The notes: generated by a model not told the origin, from the letters alone. A DNA stretch of 39,844 nucleotides from Stentor roeselii (GCA_006503475.1 RSEH01000347.1:1-39844); one strand, 5' to 3'. Counted from the stretch's first letter, positions 1 through 10,437 are shown. A program made the numbers and translations.

Positions 1-261
1 ATCGGTATTCATACAGGCGATGCGATCGGAGGTATCACAGGAACTAATGTTGTCCGATATGATATTTATGGAAAGGATGTGATGATAGCAAATAAAATGG
101 AAAGTAACGGAGTACCTGGAAAAGTCGCTGTCAGTCAGGCCACGAAAGATTTATTGGAAGAGACTGCAAATGGAAGTTTCGGTTTCGAGTTTTTGAAAGA
201 TGTGAAAGCTTGGGGCGAGACTGTCAAGTCGTATGTTTTAGTTGAAAAATTAAAAACATAA
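1..261 (+). CDS. Class III adenylate/guanylate cyclase, C-terminal end (5' cut by window)
   Basis: The frame is open from base 1 to a TAA at 259-261 and gives the last 86 residues of a class III nucleotide cyclase catalytic domain, which makes cAMP or cGMP. The visible core contains GIHTGDAIGG and RYDIYGKDVMIANKMES, matching the family pattern in which an Arg-Tyr-Asp/Gly loop is followed by N/A-x-x-M-E-S. The protein stops about 30 residues past this block, so the catalytic domain is C-terminal. The form YDIYGKDV...ANKMESNG recalls protist P4-ATPase/guanylyl cyclase fusions, but the N-terminal part lies outside the window, so substrate and architecture cannot be told. The ATG at 79 is internal, not the start. 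The minus-strand neighbour ends 82 bp downstream. Confidence 0.9.
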   Translation: MGIHTGDAIGGITGTNVVRYDIYGKDVMIANKMESNGVPGKVAVSQATKDLLEETANGSFGFEFLKDVKAWGETVKSYVLVEKLKT

Positions 262-343
262 TATATGATTTTTTATTTAGAATAGATTTTAAGTATTTTT
301 ATCTTTTTTATTTTCAAGCCATTATTATCGAAACTATCTAAAC

Positions 344-2959
344 TTAAGAAAGTAATTCTCTTGCGATTTCTTTTGAAGTAATTGAAATTTCTAAGCTGTT
401 GACTCGTTTCCAATACCCTGAGTCATTTTTTTCAAAGTACAAGCAAGCATCATCAACAGCAACATCTTGTCCAGACTTGCACCCAATAGCTAGCTTTGCT
501 CTATGATGCAATAATCTTATGTTAGTCTTAGGGAAATAAATGGTTCTTTTGCGAATCATTTCTCTTAGACTTACATGCCTTGAATGAACAAATTTTCTAT
601 CGTCGGGATACTCAAAAATCGCATAAGCCACTTTTTCATCATCTTCAAAGGCTGAAGCGATTTCTTCAACTTTAATCAAAAAGTCATAGTCTTTAATGTA
701 ATCCAAAGTAACGAAATTTCCTGTTAATTTTGGAAGTTCTTCTTTCACACTCACTAATGCTATAACTGGAACTCCCATGTTTAGAATTTCTTGAGCAACG
801 TCCCAGTATTTCTGCACAAAAGCGAATTTTTCATGTTCCATGATGAAATTTGTGACACGGTCATTACCTTCACCATCATTTCTTTTTCCACATAGCTTCA
901 AACACAAAGAAGTGATAGCATTCATAGTCGGAACTCCTTCATCCCAACTCACATTTTCACCTTCCTGTGCCAAGTTGCTGTTAGGATCTAAGGGCAAGTC
1001 AGACACATAATACAAGAACCTGGTTGGTACCTTCGAGTTAATCAAAGACATGTCAATACCTTCCTGCACAGCCTGTGCATAAAAGCATCCTTCCATTTCA
1101 AGTCCCACACAAGACTCGATATGTTTATAATAATTTAAAACCTTTTGATTTTGCAAAATCGTTCCAGGAACTGTCAGCATTCCACCTTTATGGACTACTA
1201 GTCCAAGTTTTTCAAGATCTTCAGAGTTTATTCCTTTTGGGTTTACTGTGGTTATGTCTTTTGTTATCATGTTGAAAAACTTTGAAGCTAGGAGGATTTC
1301 TTTACGATTACCAGTCAAACCTCCTGCTTTTCCTATGAAGGCGAAAGAGCTTATACTGGAACCGAAGAGCATTGAAAAGCATTTGATAATGTCATAGCCT
1401 TGTTTGCCAAAAGCATACCCAATGTTTATTATCAAATGATTTTTTCCTTTAGATTTCAATCCATCCATTCCAAGTTTTGAAACGTTTGCGATGTAAACTT
1501 TAACTCCTGTCATTTCTGTGTTTTCAATTGAAACGATCCCTGCATCTCTGTCCATCTGTTTTTTTACCTGTAGTTGATCAGGGAATTGATTGAAAAAATA
1601 GTACCCAGCTGCAAAGAGTTTGTCAGTTTCTTCAAAGAATTCTTTTGTCTTTAATGAAATTCCAGAAGTTTCGAACCAGTCCAGGATTTTCGACTTGTTC
1701 AGTCGATAGTAAGGACTTATCATATTCATCAACGTCTTGGTAGATCCTTGGATGACGTCAACTATCAAACCATTTTGCACTGCTTCTGAAGCTGATTCTT
1801 TAACCCCTAAAGCTTCTTGACAAGCTCTCCAAAGTACCTCCGCCCATTTTTCACTAGCAGTTGATCTAAGGGTAGCCGTAGAAGAGTTAATAGAGATATT
1901 ATAGTCTTCATGATGCAGAATCAAATTTCTTATAACTTGAGCTGATTTATTCCCCCAAATAGTCTGAATGCCCGTCTTTTCTTCAGGTGTTAAAGGCAAA
2001 AACTCAATAGAAGAAGTTTTCGATAACATCTGAAGAACTCCAGGTTGTTTCAGTTTTTTTCTGAGTTTCAAGCATTCCACATAATTAATGCAAAGATTTG
2101 AAAGAAAATCATTTAAATCAGTTTCAGACTCCCTTAAAACAATAATATTTTTTCCAGTCAAGGTCTTCAAAACAGTCCTTTTCCTTGATTTCGAAGAGAT
2201 TTCAGTGATAAAATCATCATTCTGGTAAATATCTGCTAAAGTCGTTGTCAAGTTGAAAACAAAAGTATCAGTGATACTATCAGGAAGTCTTTCTAACGCG
2301 TATTTCCAAGCCGATATATCAAGTTCTTTACTTTTCATTCCAGGGTGTAAGGCAGAGTTGATTTTTTCATAGATCTTCACAAGTTTCTGCATATTAATAC
2401 TTCCTTTTTCCCTGCCTTCATTAACAAACATCAAGAACTCATCAATAGATTGAAAAGCATTTTGTTTATAAAGCAAATTTCTGCCAATAATAGCCGCAAA
2501 TTGCTTTTGTTGTGAAATCAGGTCTAAAACGACTTCTTTCGGCAAGGCCATCAAGACAAGAGTTTCTGAATCAGTCGTGATTGAATAAGAAGAAGTTTTA
2601 AACAAACAAGCGTCGAAGCCGAAGCTGTCGCCTTTGTTTAGTCTTTCGCAAAAGGTTGAAGAAGGGTCACTAGCCATGACTGATCCTTCAAGAATGAGCA
2701 GAGGGCTGTAGTCTTGAGACTCACCTGGTTTTATTAGCTCTAATTGGGAACCTGATATTTTAAGAATTTTTGAACTCTTTAATAGTGAGGTTCTTTCATC
2801 ACATGTCAGGTAGAGGAATGGAGATTTACTTGTTAGGATTGATCGAATTGAACCTTCGTCGTAGGAGACTTCGGATAGAGTACTTGGAGTGCCTTGAGTT
2901 GAGGGAAGACTTTTAAGGGTGTTTAAAAGCCATGATAAAAAATCTGAACCACCTGACAT
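344..2959 (-). CDS. Cyclic-nucleotide-binding domain fused to nucleoside-phosphorylase-like domain
   Basis: An 871-residue protein in one uninterrupted frame. Residues about 50-165 have the beta-roll pattern of a cNMP-binding domain (LLILEGSVMAS, LNKGDSFGFDACLF), but I do not see the canonical phosphate-binding-cassette FGE...R, so ligand binding is uncertain. A long helical middle region of unknown kind follows. Roughly residues 490-720 look like the PNP/UDP phosphorylase or AMP nucleosidase fold, with VYIANVSKLGMDG, INIGYAFGKQG, FAFIGKAGGLTG and the hallmark GLEMEG (compare the family D/E-M-E-G). The C-terminal ~130 residues are unassigned. There is no signal peptide or membrane segment. 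The start (ataaATG) fits the local consensus. Likely role by inference: a sensor-controlled purine or nucleotide glycosidase; the substrate cannot be named. Confidence 0.7.
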   Translation of the reverse strand: MSGGSDFLSWLLNTLKSLPSTQGTPSTLSEVSYDEGSIRSILTSKSPFLYLTCDERTSLLKSSKILKISGSQLELIKPGESQDYSPLLILEGSVMASDPSSTFCERLNKGDSFGFDACLFKTSSYSITTDSETLVLMALPKEVVLDLISQQKQFAAIIGRNLLYKQNAFQSIDEFLMFVNEGREKGSINMQKLVKIYEKINSALHPGMKSKELDISAWKYALERLPDSITDTFVFNLTTTLADIYQNDDFITEISSKSRKRTVLKTLTGKNIIVLRESETDLNDFLSNLCINYVECLKLRKKLKQPGVLQMLSKTSSIEFLPLTPEEKTGIQTIWGNKSAQVIRNLILHHEDYNISINSSTATLRSTASEKWAEVLWRACQEALGVKESASEAVQNGLIVDVIQGSTKTLMNMISPYYRLNKSKILDWFETSGISLKTKEFFEETDKLFAAGYYFFNQFPDQLQVKKQMDRDAGIVSIENTEMTGVKVYIANVSKLGMDGLKSKGKNHLIINIGYAFGKQGYDIIKCFSMLFGSSISSFAFIGKAGGLTGNRKEILLASKFFNMITKDITTVNPKGINSEDLEKLGLVVHKGGMLTVPGTILQNQKVLNYYKHIESCVGLEMEGCFYAQAVQEGIDMSLINSKVPTRFLYYVSDLPLDPNSNLAQEGENVSWDEGVPTMNAITSLCLKLCGKRNDGEGNDRVTNFIMEHEKFAFVQKYWDVAQEILNMGVPVIALVSVKEELPKLTGNFVTLDYIKDYDFLIKVEEIASAFEDDEKVAYAIFEYPDDRKFVHSRHVSLREMIRKRTIYFPKTNIRLLHHRAKLAIGCKSGQDVAVDDACLYFEKNDSGYWKRVNSLEISITSKEIARELLS

Positions 2960-3285
2960 TTATTTATAAGGTTTTATTGGTGAAATAGGTAAATTTGAGG
3001 ACATATCAGTGTTTTTATTTAAATCAGTAGGAACTATTAGAAAATTAGGAAATAGGTTCAGCTTAATCATTGAATATTAAATAATATAAAAAATGACTTA
3101 AAAAAATGATCTTCATAAGGACCTCAAACTTTCTAATTAATCTTACTAAAGTAGCAACTAAAACAATAAGAGATAATAAATATATCTTCATCATTAAATT
3201 TTGAATACTAAAAATTTTACTAAAAATGAACGATCTTCAAGAGTAGCTCAAACTTTCTAATTAATCTTACTTAAACAACTTAAAC
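2960..3285. other. AT-rich spacer with a partial tandem repeat
   Basis: A 326-bp spacer between two minus-strand genes, upstream of the cNMP/phosphorylase gene and downstream of the PH/papain gene. It holds two copies of a 25-bp identical block (3123-3147 and 3247-3271), each preceded by a related AAAATGA...GATCTTCA stretch. This suggests an old ~124-bp tandem duplication. No ORF or RNA gene was recognised. Confidence 0.6.
3123..3271. repeat. 25-bp direct repeat, two copies 124 bp apart
   Basis: The 25 bases at 3123-3147 (starting CTCAAACTTTCTAATTAATC) recur identically at 3247-3271. The flanks are partly alike: GATCTTCA occurs 10-15 bases upstream in both. The second copy lies just after the stop of the PH/papain gene, in its probable 3' UTR. 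Confidence 0.8.
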
Positions 3286-4248
3286 CTATAAATCAAAGTC
3301 AATCAGCATCTCCTGTCCAAAGCAGCCATTAGCAAAAGGAAGTTTCTGATCATTCAAAAAATCAGCAGGCCAAAGACTAGAAGACTTGAAATTATTCTGA
3401 AAAACTCCCATAGCTTTAAAAGCCGAAGCAACCAATTCACTACAAAAGAAATTATTTTCCTCTCCAGGTTCCACATTCGTATTCCTAATAAATTTTCCAG
3501 GTCCTATTCCAAATTTTTTCCCATCAACAGTTTTTACAAACTTTTCAAGTTTTCTGATCATTTCTTCAGTTCTAATTGTTTCTAGACTGCGATAAACAAG
3601 TCGAGAGTACATCAAATGCCAGTTCATTTTAATGAAATAATCCCATTCTAAGCAAGCCACGCCGTCTTTATCAGTAGCTTCTAACAAAATGACTTTTCCA
3701 GAGGCAAAGCACATTATTAAGGCGATGTGGTCGAATTCGCCTCGTGTGAAGCCTCTTTGGAACTTTGCAACGACGCCTTTGCTTCGGAATAAAAGGATGT
3801 CACCTGTGTTCGCATGTCTTCGGAAGAAGTAGTCGGATATTCGTTGGTAACGCCAGAATTTCGGCTTTGATATTACTAAAGTTAACTCTTTTCGCATTCC
3901 TAATGAAACTGAGATGTTTAGGTTTAAGGCTAACACCCAGTCGGATAGTTCTTCTGTGTTTTGAGCTCGAAGACGCAGAATGTAGTCACTTGCGAAAAAA
4001 GTGATCTGGATCTCGAATTTTTTTGATGTTGAATTCACGCTAGCGACTGTAAGCTGATTAAAGTCAAATACACCTTTTTGACGCTTATCAGATTCTGAAT
4101 GAAAGTAAAGCAATCTGCAATTTTCAAGCGTAAAGTAACGATTAAGCCACTTTTTAACTAAATTGTTTGTAGATTTTTTCAGCAGCCAGCCTTTTTTCAA
4201 AGCTGAGCTTGTGTATTCATCAGCTGTTGAATCTATTAAGTTCATCAT
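3286..4248 (-). CDS. PH domain fused to NlpC/P60-like (YiiX/LRAT-type) papain-fold domain
   Basis: A 320-residue protein. Residues about 15-112 form a pleckstrin homology domain: KKGWLLKKS, then KWLNRYFTL, ending in the conserved C-terminal Trp helix ELSDWVLALN. Residues about 147-300 match the permuted papain-like NlpC/P60 group (YiiX/YebB/LRAT type): GDILLFRSKG at the start, H174 in FDHIALIM, E190 in LLEAT, and C269 in FFCSELVASAF as candidate catalytic residues. The PH domain probably targets a membrane-linked hydrolase or acyltransferase to phosphoinositides; the substrate is unknown. The start is preceded by TATAA (tataaATGATG), and the second Met is equally possible. It is transcribed away from the Ca2+-ATPase across a 449-bp spacer. 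Confidence 0.8.
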   Translation of the reverse strand: MMNLIDSTADEYTSSALKKGWLLKKSTNNLVKKWLNRYFTLENCRLLYFHSESDKRQKGVFDFNQLTVASVNSTSKKFEIQITFFASDYILRLRAQNTEELSDWVLALNLNISVSLGMRKELTLVISKPKFWRYQRISDYFFRRHANTGDILLFRSKGVVAKFQRGFTRGEFDHIALIMCFASGKVILLEATDKDGVACLEWDYFIKMNWHLMYSRLVYRSLETIRTEEMIRKLEKFVKTVDGKKFGIGPGKFIRNTNVEPGEENNFFCSELVASAFKAMGVFQNNFKSSSLWPADFLNDQKLPFANGCFGQEMLIDFDL

Positions 4249-4697
4249 TTATATTGAAATATCCTTCAGAAGCAAAAAGACAGTCTTTAGGTGTTAAAGT
4301 CTAAACCCTTTCTCTAAATGATAACTTTTACTCAGCCAATCCTCGAAAATTTCTAATCTTTCAACAGGCCTAATCACTTCCTACCCTTTCCACAATTCAA
4401 GTAAATTCAAACTATAAAAACCAAGTTATCTGTAATTTACCCTATTTGAATTCATAAGTTTATCAAAAAAAACCTAATCTAATCAACCCAGCTATTCCTT
4501 TCAAATCTATTGTTAAAAAATTGACTATATCAACCCCAAACCCTCTTTAACATAAAAAATTTCTAATTTAAAGCCTAAAGATACCGAAAGTCAATAATCT
4601 TCAATTTAAACACAATTTTAAACCTCCAATCATCATGTCTAACCTTTACTAAAACTTCCCTTTCTAAGCAGCTCTAAATTTAAACAAAAAAATATAA
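4249..4697. promoter_or_regulatory. Divergent intergenic region between PH/papain gene and Ca2+-ATPase
   Basis: 449 bp without a gene, holding the 5' flanks of two divergent genes. From about 4300 onward the plus strand is clearly C-rich and G-poor, as in other upstream flanks in this window. The ATPase start sits in TATAAATG. No individual operator-like element was recognised. Confidence 0.5.
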
Positions 4698-7600
4698 ATG
4701 GACGGTCAGGATAATCTTCGAAGACCTTTAAACCCCAAAGATGATATACACTTTGGTATCGACCCATCAGAGTTGTCGTAATTTCCAAATAGTGACTTGT
4801 TTGACCTGGATGCAATCAGAGATGGAAGAAGCGCTCGTGCATTAGACAAGTATCGAGGCCTTACTGGACTTTGTAAAAGGCTTTATACAGACCCCGATCA
4901 AGGCATCAGCTCTGAATCAGTCTCGTCGAGAGAAGAACATTATGGAAGTAATAAACCTCTACTCAAGGACCCAGTCACTTTTTTAGAACTGGTTCTTGAA
5001 TGTTTTGAAGACTTGACTCTTAAAATTCTTATTGGAGCTGCTTTTGTGTCCTTGGTTGTTGAAACTTATGAAGATCCTGAAATGGGCTGGCTTGATGGAG
5101 TGGCTATTTTAGTTGCTATTATCATTGTTGTTCTGGTCACTTCCATAAACAACTACTCAAAAGAAAAAAAGTTCCAAAAATTGAACGAAGAAGCTCAAGA
5201 AAGGTCGATATCAGTCCTCCGAGACGGTGAAGAGAAAAACATTTCAGTCTTCGACCTTCTTGTAGGAGACATAGCCAAAGTGGGATCAGGAGATGTGATG
5301 CCAGTTGATGCCTTAGTCCTGTGGAGTATGAAACTTAACGCTGACGAAAGTACAGTGACAGGTGAATGTGACCCGGTAAAGAAAGGAACAGGTGATAAAG
5401 AGTCTCCTTTTCTACTAAGTGGCTCTCAAATCTCAGATGGAACAGGAAAAATCCTTGTTTTGGCTGTTGGAAGTAACACTTTTCTTGGAAAAAACATGGA
5501 AAATATTAATAATGTTGAAGAAACTGAGACTCCACTTCAGGAAAAATTGAATTATTTGGCTGAACAGATTGGAAAAGGAGGAATGCTGATGGCTTTACTC
5601 ACATTTTCTGTGCTTCTTGTTTATGTTATTATTGATGTTGTTAATAACGGATGGGGAGATAAGTCTGGATCTCATATTATTGAAGCTTTTATTATTGCTG
5701 TTACGATTGTTGTTGTCGCTGTTCCTGAAGGACTTCCTTTGGCTGTTACTCTTAGTTTGGCGTACTCGGTTAATGAAATGAAGAAGAAGAATAACTTGGT
5801 TAGACATTTGGATGCTTCTGAGACTATGGGACAGGCGACTAATATTTGCTCTGATAAGACCGGTACCTTAACCCAAAACATAATGAAAGTGGTTGCAATG
5901 TACCTTCAAGATGAACTCTTCGAAAACACCGACAGTGCCTCACTTCACCCAGACATGAAAGAAATTCTAGGTCTTCACTTCTGCCACAACACAACAGCCA
6001 GTTACGGAATAGTAGAAGGCCGCGAGCAGTTCACAGGAAGTAGAACCGAGATCGCTCTCTTAAAACTCGGCAAACTATGGGGTTACGACTACAGCAAACT
6101 AAGGAATTTGAAAGACATAGTCCTTCAAAACCCTTTCAACTCAGAGCTAAAACGAATGCAAACAATAGTCAGAGTAGGAGACAAGACCTACCTCTTCGTT
6201 AAAGGTGCCTCAGAAGTGATAGTCAACATGTGTCACTGGCACCTAGCCAAAGACGGCAAGCCTCACATAATCCACCGTCCTCATCGAGCGAGAATCGAAA
6301 AAGTTATCTCGAAGTACGCCCGGAATGCTTTTAGGACCCTTACCCTTGCTTATCGCGAGATTGACTCTAATGAAGAACTCCTTAATGAGAATGGGGAGAT
6401 GGATTTGAAAAATGTGGAAAAAAACCTTATTTTGTTAGGAATTTTTGGAATTGAAGACCCTATTCGACTTGGAGTTCCTTTCGCTGTCAATCAGTGCAAA
6501 CGCGCTGGAATCACTGTCAGGATGGTCACTGGTGATAATAAAGAAACTGCCACTGCTATCGCGCTTAGATGTGGAATACTTGAACCAGGGTTTGATCCGA
6601 AAACACAGAATGATGTTGTGATGGTTGGCGAAGAATTTCGAAAAAGGGTTGGAGGGTTGAAAGAAGCTGAAGATTCGAATGATAAGGAAGTGGGAGATTT
6701 GGAAGAGTTCAAAAATATTGTCGGTAAACTTAGGGTTCTTGCTAGGTCTTCGCCTACAGACAAGTTCATTTTAGTCACAGGGCTCCGTCAACTAGAAGAA
6801 GTAGTTGCAGTGACAGGTGACGGTTCAAACGACGCTCCAGCGTTAAAGAAATCAAACGTAGGTTTCGCGATGCACATAGCAGGTACTCAACTAGCCCAGG
6901 AAGCTTCAGACATAATATTACTAGACGACAACTTTTCCTCAATAGTAGTAGCAATCCTTTGGGGAAGGAACATTTACGACAGCATTTCCAAATTCATTCA
7001 ATTCCAACTGACAGTGAACGTAGTAGCTCTGTGCATGTGTTTCATCGGAGCGATCACAAGCAAAGAGTCTCCTTTGACAGCAGTTCAGATGCTTTGGGTC
7101 AACCTTATAATGGACACTTTCGCTGCCCTTGCCCTGGCGACGGAACCTCCTGACCCTGCCCTTTTAAAGAGAATGCCTGTAAAAAAAGACGACTCTTTAG
7201 TGACCGTTCACATGGTAAAGACCATCGTGGGTCAAAGCATTTATCAACTTTCTTGGCTTTTGTTTATCCTTTTCTTGTTCCCAGAATACAGCGCAAGGAT
7301 CACTGGACAAGAAATTTGCTCTCAGAATCCATTGACCGGCAGGAAATGCTCGGATTCACTAGACCCGGAGATAAAAAGAAGCAAAAAACACTTTACTATC
7401 TTCTTTCAAGCTTTTGTTATGATGCAGGTTTTCAACCAGGTGAACTGTAGAAAGTTGAAATCGGAAGAAATCAATGTTTTCAAAGGATTTTTCAATAATT
7501 TCTTGTTTTTGTTTATCATGGTTGTCACGGTTGTTGTTCAGTTTTTATTTGTGGAAGTACTGCAAAGCGCTGTGGATTGTCAAAGTTTGAGTTTGAAGGA

Positions 7601-7796
7601 ACATGTTTTTTGCCTTGCTGTTGGAGCTGGAGCTCTTGCTTTTGGAATCGTTTTTAGAATGGTACCGACGAAGATCTTCTCTTGCTTAAGTCATACTGAA
7701 GGATCGATCAGTCAGGCTCATGGAGAACGATCTTTGACTACTTTAGTTAGAAGGAAGACTACTAGAGCTAGAGGAATGATCAGTAAAAATGGGTAG
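4698..7796 (+). CDS. P-type Ca2+-transporting ATPase, PMCA type (P2B)
   Basis: A Ca2+ pump that expels Ca2+ from the cytosol across the plasma membrane or contractile-vacuole membranes. Exon 1 is 4698-4777 (ATG in TATAAATG) and exon 2 is 4793-7796, split by a 15-nt intron. The product is about 1027 residues. Visible hallmarks are the PMCA-like N-terminus (GLTGLCKRLYTDPDQGI), the actuator TGECDPVKKG, M4 PEGLPLAVTLSLAYSVNEM, the phosphorylated Asp in CSDKTGTLTQN (about residue 381), MVTGDN, the hinge VTGDGSNDAPALKKS and M6 MLWVNLIMDTFAALALATEPP. The tail after the last membrane segment is only about 40 residues, with a basic RRKTTRAR stretch. This is shorter than the calmodulin-binding tail of animal PMCAs, so calmodulin control is uncertain. 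Confidence 0.97.
4778..4792 (+). other. 15-nt intron (Ca2+-ATPase)
   Basis: GTAATTTCCAAATAG. It has GT...AG ends and an A at position 10. Without removal, the frame from the TATAAATG start meets the TAA inside this segment. With removal, exon 1 (80 nt) joins in frame to the PMCA N-terminus. Confidence 0.93.
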
Positions 7797-7867
7797 ATAA
7801 TGATAAAGGATTGATAGAGAATTTTAGGGTTTTGATTGAGGATTTAGGTTACGGGGACATCTTATAA

Positions 7868-10030
7868 ATGGAACTAGTTAAGCCTTATAAGATCCCAAAA
7901 GATGAAGAAATCCATAAAATTCCAAGACTTAAAGGATTCAAGTTCCTTTGCGACCTAAGCAACGTGAGTAGGTCATTCCCTCTTTTTACAGCTTATTTCA
8001 TTGAAATCTTAGAGAAAGGGACCCGCTTACCCTATCAAATAATCCGAACTTGGTAAATTCCAAACAGTTTTCATCAAAAAATTCAAACCTTTCCAGTTAT
8101 ATCTTCTATTCTAAACAATCTCACCACATGCAAGTCAAAATCCGAGCTAATGTCAGGAATCACTCAGAAATCTCTAAGTGATGAAATAAATCGTATTTCC
8201 CAGGAATTCGACCAGTTTTCTCAGAACTTTGAAGAACTCTGTGAAAAGTTTTCGAAAGACTTTCAATGCTCAATTTGGATCCTGCATGAAAACTTGTCAG
8301 AATCTTTGATTTCTAAACATTCTGGGTTTCCAATAGTTTCAATTCATATCCAGAAGGCACAAAGACTTGACTCTCTTCATTTTCTTCTTTTGTATAAAGA
8401 AAAAGAATACAAGTTAATAGAGAATAAAGAAACTCCGAAGCCTATTCGGACTCTTTTACATAAAGTTTCTCGTTTTTGCTTAAAAAATCTGGGAAATGAC
8501 TTTTGTAGTGAAGTGATCAGCAGTTTTATTCCTTCAATAACTAATATATCCGCAGTTCAACTGAAGAAACACTTGGAGCGCCAGGTATTCATAGCGAGTT
8601 CTCAAGCAACTGAAAAAAATGAGGTTTTGTTGGGTGTTAGTTCAAGTAAACAGCCTCTAGGTGTTAATTTTCCTCCAAATCCTTCCATTCAACAATCCGG
8701 AGAATCAGAAACAATAAAGACTTACAATTTACCTTTTAATATAAATTCAAAGTTAGAAGATAAAAAGACTGACCATGTCCAATCATCAGACGTTCACACC
8801 CCTCGAAATGAAAAATTAATACCAAATGATGAAAGTCGTTCAAACAATTCAACTTCTTTTCTTTTCAAAGAACTTTCATTACAAAGTAAAGAAATCCCTC
8901 CATCGCCAGTGATTCCTCAAGTGCACCCGAAACATATCCCAAAATCATTACATTCAAATGTACAGCCTCCTCCTTTACTCAAAAAATACTCAGCTGGAAA
9001 AAACGAACCTACCCGCCCAACAAGTTCTTCTCCAACAAGAATGAAGACAAACTTCTTGAAATCCTCAGAAATCTTAGATCATCAAAACAAGTACCCTCAA
9101 ATTCCAATGCCTGAAAAAAACTTTCCTTATTTTTCACAACAAATTTCAAATCTTCCTGTGATTTCATCAGAGCAGAAACTTGATGTTAAAGGAAATCAGG
9201 TAAATTTTAATAATTTCCCACCTCCTCCTGCTCTTCGTGATGAACAACAGAAAAATGTTATTTTTGTTAAAACTGGAATTGAAATTTTGGATGGCTTGCC
9301 CACTGCTCCTGGATTTGATGATAAAAGAAGCGAGAATCTTACTGGGATTAATGTTATGAGGGATGGATTAATAAAAGATATGAGGGGTCAAGAAGTTGTT
9401 GGGGGTTTTGATGGAATTAGACAGAAAGCAGAAGGCGAATTGGCTTCGAATAATAGTAGTAATGAACAGAAGGAGAAAATTGGACCTGGTCTTGGTTTTC
9501 AGGGGGATGGAAATGCGGGAAAGAATGTGCAAGGAGTGATGGAATCTAGATTAGTACTTGGAAATCCTCAGAAAATTCAGAATATTGATATTTCAAAACT
9601 TAATCCTCCTCCTATTCCACCAATTTTAGGTCAACCACATGGAAACTCAGTTCGAAAAGCCCCAGATCTAAACATAAACCCAGGTCACCTACAAGTAATC
9701 CAAAATTACAACAAAAACCTTCTCTCAAATGCCGGTACATCTAAAAAAAGCGATCCAGTTCAATTCTACGACAAAACCTCTCAAAATTCAAAGCCAAATC
9801 CATTCCTATCCTCGAATCCACCACGTGAAAAAGACCCATTTCAATTAAAATCCTGTCCCAATTGTCAAAACGCTCAATCAAGAATAACTTTAACCCCTAA
9901 ATGCAAATGCAAGCAATGTGATGACCATTTACAACTAACAATAATAGAAGAAAAATGTTATTCATGCAACTTTCCAGTTTCACCAAAGTCCTTAGAAGAC
10001 CTAAAAAAAGCAGTTGAAAGTTTTCATTAA
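7868..10030 (+). CDS. Proline-rich disordered protein with C-terminal zinc ribbon; possible OTU-like N-terminus
   Basis: Exon 1 is 7868-8052 and exon 2 is 8068-10030, giving 715 residues with a 15-nt intron between. The start is TATAAATG, 71 bp after the ATPase stop. The N-terminal ~200 residues are folded-looking; the stretch around CSIWILHENL...SLHFLLLYKEKEY resembles the end of an otubain/OTU fold, but no DGNCFYR catalytic motif is present, so this is weak. Residues about 200-650 are low-complexity and Ser/Pro/Asn-rich, with several short PPPP/PPPL-type stretches that could bind SH3, WW or profilin-like partners. The C-terminal ~60 residues carry paired cysteines: CPNC, CKCKQC and CYSC. 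These fit a zinc ribbon or IBR-like finger. The function is not recognised; a ubiquitin-related role is a guess from the domain hints. Confidence 0.75.
8053..8067 (+). other. 15-nt intron (zinc-ribbon protein gene)
   Basis: GTAAATTCCAAACAG, with A at position 10. It removes an in-frame TAA and joins the 62-codon upstream ORF in frame to the 8150 ORF (27 codons are open between the acceptor and the internal ATG). Confidence 0.9.
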
Positions 10031-10032
10031 AT

Positions 10033-10434
10033 TTAAGATAATAAAGGATGAGACACTGGTCTGAAGTCGTAGTAAATGTTGAGGTCTCCTTCTTGACTGA
10101 TGCCCAGGTCCAAGAGACTTGACGTTAAAGGTACCGGGTTTTCAGGGCGAAACTTGTAAAGCGACATGAGGATGTTATTCGCGGCTCCGCCGTGCATGTC
10201 GACGATCTTATCATGAATCGTCATCATTTTCGTCGTTACCGGCATGGTTATTGTGGTTTCCATCGGGTAACTCAAGGGATTCGCCAATTTTAAGAAGATC
10301 TTCACCTTCGGAACTGCTAGTCTTGGGACTTCAGGCACCTCGGGGATGTTGTAAAGGTTGGGAAGGTACTCTTTCGCCTTTCCTTTTTTACCTTTTTTTC
10401 CTTTCCCTTTCTTAACTTTTTTCTTCCCTGCCAT
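10033..10434 (-). CDS. Small Lys-rich protein with ubiquitin-like-looking C-terminal domain
   Basis: A 133-residue protein. The first ~22 residues are a run of Lys and Gly (KKKVKKGKGKKGKKGKAK), probably disordered and nucleic-acid- or microtubule-binding. Residues about 42-130 (KIFLKLANP to GDLNIYYDFRP) alternate beta strands and one helix, with a terminal hydrophobic strand like a ubiquitin-like fold. There is no C-terminal diglycine, so it is not a conjugated modifier. Exact family not recognised. Its stop lies 2 bp from the stop of the convergent zinc-ribbon gene. Confidence 0.75.
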   Translation of the reverse strand: MAGKKKVKKGKGKKGKKGKAKEYLPNLYNIPEVPEVPRLAVPKVKIFLKLANPLSYPMETTITMPVTTKMMTIHDKIVDMHGGAANNILMSLYKFRPENPVPLTSSLLDLGISQEGDLNIYYDFRPVSHPLLS

Positions 10435-10437
10435 GAT

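Noticed and set aside
7868-8056. Separate 62-aa gene after the Ca2+-ATPase
   Set aside because: A 15-nt intron at 8053-8067 joins it in frame to the 8150 ORF, so it is exon 1 of that gene.
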